A DNA stretch of 64,000 nt from Mycobacterium sp. GA-0227b (GCF_001499855.1 NZ_LQIK01000031.1:186001-250000), one strand, 5' to 3'. Positions 42,540-50,889 are shown, counted from the first letter of the stretch. Notes: generated from the sequence alone by a model not told the origin. A program made the numbers and translations.

Positions 42540-44240
42540 TCATGCTTCCGCCAGGTACCGGTGCACCAACATCACCGCCATCGACCCTTCGCCGACGGCG
42601 GCCGCCACCCGTTTGGCGGATTCAGAACGCACATCTCCTGCAACAAACACACCGGGCACGCTTGTTTCCAGATGGTGCGGCGGGCGGTCCAAAGCCCACC
42701 CGGCGACCTTCGTCACGTCCGGGCCGGAAAGGATGAACCCGTGGTCGTCCTTGGCCACCAGGTCCAGCCATTCGGTCCGTGGTTCGGCGCCGATGAAGCA
42801 GCACATCCGGTCGCAGTTGACGCGTTCCTTGGCGCCCGTTTGCTTGTCGAGCAGAACAAGGCCCGCGAGATGGTCGTCCTCGCCGAAGGTGTCGACGACC
42901 TCGGTGCAGGTGCGGACGTGGATCTTGGGGTTCTTCTCGATGCGATCCACGAGATAGTGCGACATCGACGCGGTCAGCGACGGACCGCGCACCAGCAGGG
43001 TCACCGACTTGGCCTTCTCCGACATGAAGATGGCGGCCTGGCCCGCCGAGTTGGCGCCCCCCACGATGTACACGTCCTCGCCCGCGCATTCGGAGGCCTC
43101 CGACACCGAAGCGCCGTAGAAGACGCCGCGGCCGATGTAGTTGCATGCGTTCTCGTCGGGGTCGTCCCAGCAGCCCGGGACGTCGCGCAGCTGGCGGTAG
43201 GCGACGCCGGTGGCGAGGATGACCGCTCGGGCGGCGATGGTTCCGCCGTCGGCGAATTCGATGGTCCGCGCGGCACCGCTGTCGTCGGCATGCATCCTGA
43301 CCGCCTTGCGCGTGGTGATGACTTCGGCGCCGAAGCGCTCGGCCTGCCGGCGGGCCGAGGTGGTCAGTTCGGCGCCCGAGATGCCGGTCGGGAAGCCGAG
43401 GTAGTTCTCGATTCGCGAACTGCGGCCGGCCTGGCCGCCGGTCGTCGTCGCCTCGATCAGCACGGTCTTCAGGCCCTCCGAGGCGCCGTACACCGCCGCC
43501 GCCAGGCCAGCGGGCCCGCCGCCGATGACGGCCAGGTCATAAAGCTCGAGCGCGGGGTTGGTGGACAGCCCGAGCATCGCGGCCAACTCGGCGTCGGTCG
43601 GCTCGACCAGCGTCTCGCCCTGTTCGGTGATCACCACCGGGAGCCGGTACTCGTCGAGCCCGGCCGCGTCCAGAAGCTGCTTGCCCTTCTGCTCGTCGGC
43701 CATGAACGAGCGGAACGAGTGTTGGTTGCGCGCCAGGAACTGGCGTACCTGCCACGATCGCTCGTTCCAGCGGTGGCCGATCACCTTGGTGTGGGGAATC
43801 GCGCGGTCGCCCGTCTCGCGCCAAGCCTCGATGAGCGCGTCGAGCACCGGGTAGAGCTTCTCTTCCGGCGGGTCCCAGGGCTTGAGCAGATAGTGGTCCA
43901 GGTCGACGACGTTGATGGCGTCGATCGCGGCGTGGGTGTCCGCGTACGCGGTGAGCAGCACCCGGCGGGCCATCGGGTAGATGTCCATCGCCTCTTCGAG
44001 GAAGTCGATGCCGCTCATCTGCGGCATCCGGTAGTCGGCGACGAATACCGCGACGGTCTCGCCGCGCAGCTTCAGCTCGTTGAGCGTCTCGAGCGCGTCG
44101 GGTCCCGATTCGGCGCGCACGATGCGGAAGTTCTCGCCGTAGTGGCGTCGCAGATCGCGGGCGACCGCGCGCGACACAGCAGGATCGTCGTCGACGGAGA
44201 GGATCACGGGCTTGCGAGGTTGCGGAGTGGCGCCGGTCAT
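42540..44240 (-). CDS. Receiver domain fused to a cysteine-less thioredoxin-reductase-like domain
   Basis: 566 aa from ATG at 44240 (MTGATPQPRKPVILSVDDDP); codons upstream to 44780 are open but have no homology I can see. Residues 10-135 are a receiver with Asp69 (VAVFVADYRMPQMSGIDF), Thr97 and Lys120. Residues of about 155-228 look like a glutaredoxin/thioredoxin-like half-domain (RQFLARNQHSFRSFMADEQK). From 234 on, a thioredoxin-reductase fold: FAD motif GGGPAGLAAAVYG at 240 and NADPH motif VGGANSAGQAA at 393-403. The redox CxxC position reads YGASVSE (375-381), so both active cysteines are gone. The kinase gene follows 36 nt later. Current databases call such proteins fused response regulator/thioredoxin-disulfide reductase; function unknown. 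Confidence 0.9.
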   Translation of the reverse strand: MTGATPQPRKPVILSVDDDPAVSRAVARDLRRHYGENFRIVRAESGPDALETLNELKLRGETVAVFVADYRMPQMSGIDFLEEAMDIYPMARRVLLTAYADTHAAIDAINVVDLDHYLLKPWDPPEEKLYPVLDALIEAWRETGDRAIPHTKVIGHRWNERSWQVRQFLARNQHSFRSFMADEQKGKQLLDAAGLDEYRLPVVITEQGETLVEPTDAELAAMLGLSTNPALELYDLAVIGGGPAGLAAAVYGASEGLKTVLIEATTTGGQAGRSSRIENYLGFPTGISGAELTTSARRQAERFGAEVITTRKAVRMHADDSGAARTIEFADGGTIAARAVILATGVAYRQLRDVPGCWDDPDENACNYIGRGVFYGASVSEASECAGEDVYIVGGANSAGQAAIFMSEKAKSVTLLVRGPSLTASMSHYLVDRIEKNPKIHVRTCTEVVDTFGEDDHLAGLVLLDKQTGAKERVNCDRMCCFIGAEPRTEWLDLVAKDDHGFILSGPDVTKVAGWALDRPPHHLETSVPGVFVAGDVRSESAKRVAAAVGEGSMAVMLVHRYLAEA

Positions 44241-44316
44241 CGTGATCAAGTATGCGCCGGTTGTCCAGCGGATATAGTGGTGAATCCAGTCGCTGTGAGA
44301 TGGTCGTCCGGCGATT

Positions 44317-44344
44317 TTGGGGCGAGCGCTCCAGCAGGTAATAT
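44317..44344 (+). promoter_or_regulatory. Candidate infA promoter
   Basis: TTGGGG (44317-44322), 16-nt spacer, TAATAT (44339-44344). The -10 is a strong match for this GC-rich genome; the -35 is weak. It lies 170 nt before the infA ATG, leaving a long leader. The whole 273-bp gap from 44241 to 44513 has no gene. Confidence 0.4.
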
Positions 44345-44513
44345 GGACCAACGGTGCGGTGATCGCGCCGACTCTTGCGTGCCCTGTTCTGGAATTTCTG
44401 GCTACTGGCTCACGTTTTGTAGTCGGAGCGGATGCTGCGCTCGAGCAGTATCCGCCGCTCGCGGCGGAAAGGCGCCAACTATCTAGACGGACACGGAGGA
44501 TCTCCGAAAACCA

Positions 44514-44735
44514 ATGGCCAAGAAAGACGGTGCCATCGAGGTCGAGGGCCGGGTGGTCGAACCTCTGCCCAATGCGATGTTCCGCATTGAGCTGGAGAAC
44601 GGACACAAGGTCCTTGCCCACATCAGCGGCAAGATGCGGCAGCACTACATCCGCATCCTGCCCGAGGACCGCGTCGTGGTGGAGCTGTCTCCCTACGACC
44701 TGTCCCGGGGCCGCATCGTTTACCGGTACAAGTAA
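44514..44735 (+). CDS. infA: Translation initiation factor IF-1
   Basis: 73 aa, the single S1/OB-fold of IF-1: [66 protein letters not shown] lies 14 nt upstream. It binds the A site of the 30S subunit during initiation. First gene of the infA-rpmJ-rpsM group. Confidence 0.98.
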
Positions 44736-44748
44736 CCAGACCATCGAC

Positions 44749-44933
44749 GAGCGCTTGCGCGAGTCGACTACAGAGAGCACAGGGGATCGAACAAGCCGTG
44801 AAGGTGAACCCGAGCGTCAAGCCCATTTGCGATAAGTGCAGGGTGATCCGTCGGCATGGGCGGGTCATGGTTATCTGCTCAGATCCACGCCACAAGCAGA
44901 GACAAGGCTAGTCGGCGATGAGCGCTTGCGCGA
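44749..44933. repeat. 14-bp direct repeat flanking rpmJ
   Basis: GAGCGCTTGCGCGA occurs at 44749-44762 and again at 44920-44933, immediately before and after the rpmJ coding sequence. The core GCGCTTGCGC is itself a partial palindrome. The exact spacing suggests either a small dispersed element or a duplicated control signal. Confidence 0.75.
44798..44911 (+). CDS. rpmJ: 50S ribosomal protein L36
   Basis: 37 aa from GTG at 44798: [20 protein letters not shown] followed by a C-terminal half ending KQRQG. Zinc ligands of the C+ form are Cys11, Cys14, Cys27 and His32. L36 is the smallest large-subunit protein and lies in 23S rRNA near the L7/L12 stalk base. The gene is too short for simple ORF callers but is unmistakable by sequence and position between infA and rpsM. 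Confidence 0.96.
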
Positions 44934-45104
44934 AGAGTAAATAGCTTGAGCTTCCGCTTCCGCTCAAAACACAACTCAATGACGAACTCCCAGCACCACT
45001 GAGCGGATACGCCGCTCGACACGTCCGGCACGGAGGCCGGACCCCATCACGAAGAGGGAACGGGCTGGGACCAGACCTCCGCAGAGAAGAAGGAACACTG
45101 CCTG

Positions 45105-45479
45105 ATGGCACGTCTCATGGGCGTCGACCTCCCGCGCGACAAGCGCATGGAGATCGCGTTGACCTACATCTACGGCGTCGGCCGTACCCGGTCCCAGGAG
45201 ATTCTGGCGGCGACCGGTATCGACAAGGACCAGCGCACCAAGGACCTCACCGATGATCAGGTGACGGCATTGCGCGATTACATCGAGGGCAACCTCAAGG
45301 TGGAAGGCGATCTGCGTCGCGAGGTGCAGGCCGACATCCGCCGCAAGATCGAGATCGGCTGCTACCAGGGTTTGCGGCACCGCCGCGGCCTTCCGGTGCG
45401 CGGTCAGCGGACCAAGACCAACGCGCGCACCCGTAAGGGACCGAAGCGCACCATCGCGGGTAAGAAGAAGGCCAGGTAA
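45105..45479 (+). CDS. rpsM: 30S ribosomal protein S13
   Basis: 124 aa. MARLMGVDLPRDKRMEIALT, TYIYGVGRTRSQEILAATGI and the C-terminal GLRHRRGLPVRGQRTKTNAR followed by TRKGPKRTIAGKKKAR. S13 sits in the 30S head and contacts the P-site tRNA and the 50S subunit. A 193-bp gap from 44912 carries a repeat copy and otherwise nothing coding. Confidence 0.98.
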   Translation: MARLMGVDLPRDKRMEIALTYIYGVGRTRSQEILAATGIDKDQRTKDLTDDQVTALRDYIEGNLKVEGDLRREVQADIRRKIEIGCYQGLRHRRGLPVRGQRTKTNARTRKGPKRTIAGKKKAR

Positions 45480-45484
45480 GAGAG

Positions 45485-45898
45485 ATGCCTCCAGCTAAGA
45501 AGGCCGCCGCCCCCAAGAAGGGTCAGAAGACCCGTCGCCGGGAAAAGAAGAACGTCCCGCACGGCGCCGCGCACATCAAGAGCACGTTCAACAACACGAT
45601 CGTGACGATCACCGATCCGCAGGGCAACGTCATCGCCTGGGCGTCGTCGGGCCACGTGGGCTTCAAGGGCTCGCGGAAGTCCACGCCGTTCGCCGCGCAG
45701 CTGGCCGCCGAGAACGCCGCCCGCAAGGCGCAGGAGCACGGCGTGAAGAAGGTCGACGTGTTCGTCAAGGGCCCGGGCTCGGGCCGCGAGACCGCCATCC
45801 GGTCGCTGCAGGCCGCCGGTCTCGAGGTCGGCGCGATCGCCGATGTCACGCCGCAGCCGCACAACGGCTGCCGTCCGCCCAAGCGGCGTCGGGTCTAG
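45485..45898 (+). CDS. rpsK: 30S ribosomal protein S11
   Basis: 137 aa with a Lys/Ala-rich start (MPPAKKAAAPKKGQKTRRRE), the conserved FNNTIVTITDPQGNVIAWAS, GFKGSRKSTPFAAQLAAENA and a C-terminus PHNGCRPPKRRRV. S11 forms part of the 30S platform and contacts the mRNA Shine-Dalgarno helix. It is 5 nt after rpsM. Confidence 0.98.
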   Translation: MPPAKKAAAPKKGQKTRRREKKNVPHGAAHIKSTFNNTIVTITDPQGNVIAWASSGHVGFKGSRKSTPFAAQLAAENAARKAQEHGVKKVDVFVKGPGSGRETAIRSLQAAGLEVGAIADVTPQPHNGCRPPKRRRV

Positions 45899-45912
45899 GG
45901 AGGAACTAAGTC

Positions 45913-46518
45913 ATGGCTCGTTACACCGGACCCGCGACCCGCAAGTCACGCCGCCTCGGCGTCGACCTGGTCGGCGGCGATCAGTCGTTCGAGAAGCGCC
46001 CCTACCCGCCCGGCCAGCACGGCCGCGCGCGGATCAAGGAGAGCGAATACCGCCTGCAGCTGCAGGAGAAGCAGAAGGCCCGCTTCACCTACGGCGTGAT
46101 GGAGAAGCAGTTCCGTCGCTACTACGACGAGGCGGTGCGTCAGCCCGGCAAGACCGGTGACAACCTGCTGCGCATCCTGGAGAGCCGCCTGGACAACGTG
46201 GTGTACCGCGCCGGCCTGGCGCGCACCCGCCGGATGGCCCGCCAGCTGGTCAGCCACGGCCACTTCACCGTCAACGGTGTCAAGGTCGACATCCCGAGCT
46301 ACCGGGTGTCGCAGTACGACATCATCGACGTGAAGGAGAAGTCGCTGAACACCGATCCGTTCGTGATCGCGCGGGAGACCGCGGGTGAGCGGCCGATCCC
46401 GTCGTGGCTTCAGGTCGTCGGCGAACGCCAGCGCATCCTGGTGCACCAGCTGCCGGAACGCGCCCAGATCGACGTCCCGCTCACCGAGCAGCTGATCGTC
46501 GAGCTCTACTCGAAGTAA
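45913..46518 (+). CDS. rpsD: 30S ribosomal protein S4
   Basis: 201 aa. MARYTGPATRKSRRLGVDLV, RIKESEYRLQLQEKQKARFT, and an S4 RNA-binding domain (LDNVVYRAGLARTRRMARQL, VSHGHFTVNGVKVDIPSYRV). The form has no N-terminal zinc site. S4 nucleates 30S assembly and in enterobacteria represses the alpha operon. It precedes rpoA by 99 bp. Confidence 0.98.
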   Translation: MARYTGPATRKSRRLGVDLVGGDQSFEKRPYPPGQHGRARIKESEYRLQLQEKQKARFTYGVMEKQFRRYYDEAVRQPGKTGDNLLRILESRLDNVVYRAGLARTRRMARQLVSHGHFTVNGVKVDIPSYRVSQYDIIDVKEKSLNTDPFVIARETAGERPIPSWLQVVGERQRILVHQLPERAQIDVPLTEQLIVELYSK

Positions 46519-46550
46519 GACTTCCCAAGCCGTCCCGATGGCGGTCTGGG

Positions 46551-46572
46551 TTCCCCAGCGAAGCTAGGGGAG
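46551..46572 (+). terminator. Hairpin in the rpsD-rpoA gap
   Basis: CCCCAGC (46553-46559) with GCTAGGGG (46563-46570), one unpaired A, lies 33-55 nt after the rpsD stop. It could be a partial terminator, an RNA processing site or an attenuator between S4 and RpoA. The A-rich ribosome-binding site of rpoA (GGAGG, about 46601) follows. Weak evidence only. Confidence 0.35.
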
Positions 46573-46617
46573 TTTGCGGCATCAAATAGCGGGTGCCGTA
46601 GAGGAGGAAAGAAACAC

Positions 46618-47670
46618 ATGCTGATCTCTCAGCGACCCACACTGTCCGAAGAAGTCAGCGCCGAGAACCGCTCCCAGTTCGTCATCGAGCCGCTGGAGCC
46701 CGGTTTCGGCTACACCCTTGGCAATTCGCTTCGGCGCACGCTGCTGTCGTCCATCCCGGGCGCGGCGGTCACCAGCATCCGCATCGACGGGGTGCTGCAC
46801 GAGTTCACCACGGTGCCGGGCGTCAAGGAAGACGTCACCGACATCATCCTGAATCTCAAGGGCCTGGTCGTGTCGTCCGAGGAGGACGAGCCGGTGACCA
46901 TGTACCTGCGCAAGCAGGGCCCGGGTGAGGTCACCGCCGGCGACATCGTTCCGCCCGCGGGTGTGACGGTGCACAACCCCGAAATGCACATCGCCACCCT
47001 CAACGACAAGGGCAAGCTCGAGGTCGAGCTGGTCGTCGAGCGCGGTCGTGGCTACGTCCCCGCCGTGCAAAACAAGGCGTCGGGCGCCGAAATCGGCCGC
47101 ATTCCGGTCGATTCCATCTACTCGCCGGTGCTCAAGGTCACCTACAAGGTGGAGGCCACCCGCGTCGAGCAGCGCACCGACTTCGACAAGCTGATTCTCG
47201 ACGTCGAGACCAAGAACTCGATCACCCCGCGTGACGCGCTGGCATCGGCCGGTAAGACGCTGGTCGAATTGTTCGGTCTGGCACGGGAACTCAACGTCGA
47301 GGCCGAGGGCATCGAGATCGGCCCGTCGCCGGCCGAGGCCGACCACATCGCCAGCTTCGCGCTGCCGATCGACGACCTGGACCTCACGGTGCGGTCGTAC
47401 AACTGCCTCAAGCGCGAGGGTGTGCACACGGTGGGCGAGTTGGTGGCCCGCACGGAGTCCGACCTGCTGGACATCCGCAACTTCGGCCAGAAGTCCATCG
47501 ACGAAGTGAAGATCAAGCTGCACCAGTTGGGTCTGTCGCTCAAGGACAGCCCGGCCACCTTCGATCCGTCCGAGGTCGCCGGCTACGACGTCGCCACCGG
47601 TACCTGGAACAGCGACGCCGGTTACGACCTGGACGACAACCAGGACTACGCCGAAACCGAACAGCTCTAA
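46618..47670 (+). CDS. rpoA: RNA polymerase alpha subunit
   Basis: 350 aa. The N-terminal assembly domain has FVIEPLEPGFGYTLGNSLRR and TLLSSIPGAAVTSIRIDGVL; the C-terminal domain has EGVHTVGELVARTESDLLDI and NFGQKSIDEVKIKLHQLGLS for UP-element and activator contact. An acidic tail (DLDDNQDYAETEQL) ends the protein. Alpha dimers scaffold RNA polymerase assembly. The position rpsD-rpoA-rplQ is universal. Confidence 0.98.
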   Translation: MLISQRPTLSEEVSAENRSQFVIEPLEPGFGYTLGNSLRRTLLSSIPGAAVTSIRIDGVLHEFTTVPGVKEDVTDIILNLKGLVVSSEEDEPVTMYLRKQGPGEVTAGDIVPPAGVTVHNPEMHIATLNDKGKLEVELVVERGRGYVPAVQNKASGAEIGRIPVDSIYSPVLKVTYKVEATRVEQRTDFDKLILDVETKNSITPRDALASAGKTLVELFGLARELNVEAEGIEIGPSPAEADHIASFALPIDDLDLTVRSYNCLKREGVHTVGELVARTESDLLDIRNFGQKSIDEVKIKLHQLGLSLKDSPATFDPSEVAGYDVATGTWNSDAGYDLDDNQDYAETEQL

Positions 47671-47731
47671 CAGAACGAACCGTCCCGGTCCTACCTGATA
47701 CGGGGGCCGGCCCCAATTAGGAGAAGTCGCA

Positions 47732-48325
47732 ATGCCCAAGCCCACCAAGGGTCCTCGTCTCGGCGGGGGCTCCGCTCACCAGAAGGCGCTCCTGGCCAAT
47801 CTGGCCACGGCGCTCTTCGAGCACGGCCGGATCAAGACGACCGAGCCGAAGGCGCGGGCGTTGCGGCCCTACGCGGAGAAGCTCATCACGCACGCCAAGA
47901 AGGGCACGCTGCACAACCGGCGTGAGGTGATGAAGAAGATCCGCGACAAGGACATCGTGCATGTGCTGTTCGCCGAGATCGGTCCGTTCTTCGCCGACCG
48001 CGACGGTGGCTACACCCGCATCATCAAGGTCGAGAACCGCAAGGGCGACAATGCGCCCATGGCGGTCATCGAGCTGGTGCGGGAGAAGACGGTGACCTCC
48101 GAGGCCAACCGTGCTCGCCGCGCTGGCGGCGCACAGAAGGCGGCCGAGCAGCCCGTCGCTGCAGCGGCCGCGCCGCAGGCGGCCGTGGAGCCGGAGGCCA
48201 CCGAGGGCCCGACGGAGACAGAGACGATCGAGGAGGCAAAGGCGGATTCGACCGAAGCCACCGAGGCCGAGGCGCCCGCCGACGAGGCCGAGACGGCCGA
48301 AGCCGAGGATGACGACAAGTCCTAG
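47732..48325 (+). CDS. rplQ: 50S ribosomal protein L17 with acidic C-terminal extension
   Basis: 197 aa. The L17 core is MPKPTKGPRLGGGSAHQKAL, ANLATALFEHGRIKTTEPKA and REVMKKIRDKDIVHVLFAEI (to about residue 120). Beyond that is a roughly 75-residue tail rich in Ala, Glu and Thr (ATEGPTETETIEEAKADSTE). Such long acidic tails occur in actinobacterial L17; function unknown. Followed 8 nt later by truA and a GC-rich hairpin. Confidence 0.97.
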   Translation: MPKPTKGPRLGGGSAHQKALLANLATALFEHGRIKTTEPKARALRPYAEKLITHAKKGTLHNRREVMKKIRDKDIVHVLFAEIGPFFADRDGGYTRIIKVENRKGDNAPMAVIELVREKTVTSEANRARRAGGAQKAAEQPVAAAAAPQAAVEPEATEGPTETETIEEAKADSTEATEAEAPADEAETAEAEDDDKS

Positions 48326-48332
48326 TAGTGCT

Positions 48333-49205
48333 GTGAACGAACCCGCCATCGGCAACGGTGGCGGGTTCGTTCGTCTCCGGCTCGACATCGCCTACGACGG
48401 AACCGAATTCGCGGGGTGGGCGGTGCAGGCGGGGCAACGCACCGTCAGTGGTGTCCTCGAAGACGCGCTGTCAACGGTGTTCCGCATCCCGGTGGCGCTG
48501 CGGGCGGCAGGCCGCACAGATGCCGGGGTGCACGCCACCGGTCAGGTCGCGCATGTCGACGTGCCGGTGGATGCGTTGCCGAACGCCTATCCACGCGCCA
48601 CACGTCCCGGCGACAGCGAATTCCTGCCCCTGGTGCGACGGCTCGGGCGGTTCCTCCCTCAGGACGTTCGGGTACTCGACGTTGTCCGGGCCGCACCGGG
48701 TTTCGACGCCCGGTTCTCCGCGCTACGTCGGCACTATGTCTACCGGTTGTCGACGGCGCCGTACGGGGTCGAACCGCACGACGCGCGCTACGTGACCGCC
48801 TGGCCGCGCCCCCTCGATGTCGCGGCGATGAGCGAGGCTTCGCGACAGTTGTTGGGTCTGCACGACTTCGCCGCATTCTGTCGCCACCGCCAAGGCGCCA
48901 CCACCATTCGCGACCTGCAGCGCCTCGACTGGTCGAGCGAGGGCACCCGGGTCGCCGCTCATGTGACCGCCGACGCGTTCTGCTGGTCGATGGTCCGGTC
49001 GCTGGTGGGTGCGCTGCTGGCGGTCGGCGAACACCGCCGCGAGATCGGTTGGTGCGCCACACTGTTGACGGCCGAGCGACGCTCCAGCGAATTCGCGGCC
49101 GCACCACCGCAGGGCCTGACGCTCGTCGGCGTCGACTATCCTCCCGACGACGAACTCGAGGCCCGCACCAAGGTCACCCGCGACCTGCGCGTCGCCGAAG
49201 AGTGA
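48333..49205 (+). CDS. truA: tRNA pseudouridine synthase A
   Basis: 290 aa from GTG at 48333 (MNEPAIGNGGGFVRLRLDIA). Catalytic Asp62 is in RAAGRTDAGVHATGQVAHVD, with the conserved RRHYVYRLSTAPYG and DAFCWSMVRSLVGALLAVGE. It modifies U38-40 in the anticodon arm. A perfect hairpin covers the start codon region, so translation from the GTG may be controlled or the real start may be later. Neighbouring frames are shadows. Confidence 0.95.
   Translation: MNEPAIGNGGGFVRLRLDIAYDGTEFAGWAVQAGQRTVSGVLEDALSTVFRIPVALRAAGRTDAGVHATGQVAHVDVPVDALPNAYPRATRPGDSEFLPLVRRLGRFLPQDVRVLDVVRAAPGFDARFSALRRHYVYRLSTAPYGVEPHDARYVTAWPRPLDVAAMSEASRQLLGLHDFAAFCRHRQGATTIRDLQRLDWSSEGTRVAAHVTADAFCWSMVRSLVGALLAVGEHRREIGWCATLLTAERRSSEFAAAPPQGLTLVGVDYPPDDELEARTKVTRDLRVAEE
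48335..48372 (+). terminator. 14-bp perfect hairpin at the rplQ-truA boundary
   Basis: GAACGAACCCGCCA (48335-48348) with TGGCGGGTTCGTTC (48359-48372), 14 bp perfect, and a loop with further C-G pairs. It starts two bases into the truA GTG. It looks like the terminator of the rpsM-rplQ transcript but lies inside the 5' end of truA, so it may instead attenuate truA. Confidence 0.7.
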
Positions 49206-49214
49206 TTTCGCTCG

Positions 49215-49910
49215 TCAGATTCGGCCCGAAATGAAATCCGCGGCCTGGTTGACCATTCCCGCGTTGATGTAGGCCCTCGCCGCGTGGTCGGGCCAGTTGC
49301 CTTCCCAGGTCTTGGGCTCGGCGGGGTTGCAGATCGGGTCCGCGCCGTGGCAGAGCTCAATGGTGCGCTCCCGGTACAGCGGGCTGAAGTTGGTGATCGG
49401 ACCCACCCACGCGGCCCCGTTTCCGAACAGCGCGATCGCAGCGATATGCCGGTCCATGCCCGGTGGCAGCGGCTTGTCGAAGCCGAACGCCGCAATGGGG
49501 GCGGCCAGCACAACGTCGGTGACCGCAGCGCCCAGCGAATAGCCGCCCAGCACCAGCCGGGTGTCGGGGCAACGGCCGGCCATGTCCTGGATGCGCGAGC
49601 TCATGTCGTTCGCGCCGATGTCGATTTCGTAATCGGCGGGATAACTGACGGCGTAGAGGTTGACGTTCTTGTCGGTCTTGTTGCGCAGGGCGCTGATGAG
49701 CGCGTTACCGACCACTCCCGCGCCGGGCGATTCGGTACGGCCGCGCGCGAAGATGAGCTCGGCCTCGGGGCACGACTGAGCCGCGGCCAGCGGCACGGCC
49801 TCCCGCTGGCCGGTGATGACGGGCGCGATGAGTCCGGCCGCGGCAAGAACGACTGCACCTACGAGCAGCGTCCCCCGACGGCCCCAACGGCGAACAAGAT
49901 CACTTTGCAC
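49215..49910 (-). CDS. Cutinase-family secreted esterase (CFP21-like), GYSLG type
   Basis: 231 aa from GTG at 49910 (MQSDLVRRWGRRGTLLV); a TTG at 49937 would add 9 residues. Sec signal or anchor LLVGAVVLAAAGLIAPVITG, then the cutinase core: CPEAELIFARGRTESPGAG, nucleophile Ser in LVLGGYSLGAAVTDVV, acid in CHGADPICNP, His in DHAARAYINAGM. Mycobacterial cutinases hydrolyse lipids and esters, and some are immunodominant. It forms a tandem pair with the next gene, both upstream of ESX-4. Confidence 0.9.
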   Translation of the reverse strand: MQSDLVRRWGRRGTLLVGAVVLAAAGLIAPVITGQREAVPLAAAQSCPEAELIFARGRTESPGAGVVGNALISALRNKTDKNVNLYAVSYPADYEIDIGANDMSSRIQDMAGRCPDTRLVLGGYSLGAAVTDVVLAAPIAAFGFDKPLPPGMDRHIAAIALFGNGAAWVGPITNFSPLYRERTIELCHGADPICNPAEPKTWEGNWPDHAARAYINAGMVNQAADFISGRI

Positions 49911-49974
49911 CCCGCCGATCTTAACGGAACTAATCAACGCGCGAGTAGACAGATTTGCTACGCCGTCGGTGCGG

Positions 49975-50739
49975 TCAGACGAGACCGGCGACGAAATTCG
50001 CCGCCTGCTGAACCATTCCGGAGCTCACGTAGTCGTTGTGCGCGAACGGGTTGCGCCCGCGTGAGCAGATCGGATCGCCATCCTTGCAGAGGTCGATCGC
50101 CCGGCCCGCGAACACGGAGCTGGTGATCGGGTTGCTGAACTTGGTTGCCGGGTTTCCGAACACCGCGACGGCGGCGATGTTGGGCACCAGGCTCCTGGGT
50201 AGCGGAGGAGCCGAACCCACCGAGCCGATCTTGTTGCCGAGCGGCGGCACGCCGGCCAGCATGTCGATGACCGCGGCCCCCTGCGAGTAGCCACCGAGCA
50301 CCAGGCGGGTCGACGGGCACTGCTGCGACATCATCGCGATGCGGTTGGTGGCGTCGGTCGCGCCGTCGGCGGCGGCCAGGAAGTCGTACGAGGCGGGATA
50401 GTTGACCGCGTACGTGCTGAGGCTGCGGCCGCTGGTCAAGCTGCGCAGCGCGTTGGCGAACGCCGTGCCGGGTGTCCCGAGGCCCGGCGTGTCGTCGGTG
50501 CCGCGGGCGAAGATCACCTCGATGTCGGCGCACGAAGAGTCCGAGGAGTCCGAGGAGTCCGAGGAGCCGTATCCGGGCGTGGCCGCCGACCCGGGCGCGG
50601 GGCCGGAGCCGTATCCGGGGCTGACCGGTCCCGGCGGGGGACCGGGTTGGGCCGCCGACAGCGGGGCCACGCCGCCGACGAGGGCGACGACGGCGGCCGC
50701 GGCGGCCGCCAGTCGGGCCGTCTCACGCAGCAAAGTCAC
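49975..50739 (-). CDS. Cutinase-family secreted esterase with Pro/Ser-rich linker
   Basis: 254 aa from GTG at 50739. Signal peptide (MTLLRETARLAAAAAAVVAL), then a Gly/Pro/Ser linker with a tandem SSD repeat coded by a 9-bp unit near 50540-50567, then the catalytic domain: CADIEVIFARGTDDTPGLG, nucleophile in LVLGGYSQGAAVIDML, acid in CKDGDPICSRGR, His in FAHNDYVSSGM. The linker may keep the enzyme away from the cell wall. Slippage in the 9-bp repeats could vary linker length. Confidence 0.9.
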   Translation of the reverse strand: MTLLRETARLAAAAAAVVALVGGVAPLSAAQPGPPPGPVSPGYGSGPAPGSAATPGYGSSDSSDSSDSSCADIEVIFARGTDDTPGLGTPGTAFANALRSLTSGRSLSTYAVNYPASYDFLAAADGATDATNRIAMMSQQCPSTRLVLGGYSQGAAVIDMLAGVPPLGNKIGSVGSAPPLPRSLVPNIAAVAVFGNPATKFSNPITSSVFAGRAIDLCKDGDPICSRGRNPFAHNDYVSSGMVQQAANFVAGLV

Positions 50740-50889
50740 GCGGACATACTCACATATCGACGGGGCCGTCGGCCAACAGTTTGCCTTGACGAGGACGCTC
50801 AGCCGCCCCGCTGCTCATTCCCCTGGCGGTCGGTGAAACGGTGACCGGCGGGGCGTCCCGCCGGGCTTAGGCTGACCGCGGGGGGAGTG

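Noticed and set aside
42540..44780. An extended 746-aa version of the receiver/TrxR gene
   Set aside because: The added 180 residues run through the infA promoter and the infA gene on the opposite strand; receiver homology begins at the ATG at 44240.
50534..50567. CRISPR-like short tandem repeats
   Set aside because: The 9-bp repeats have no spacers and are in frame inside the cutinase linker.
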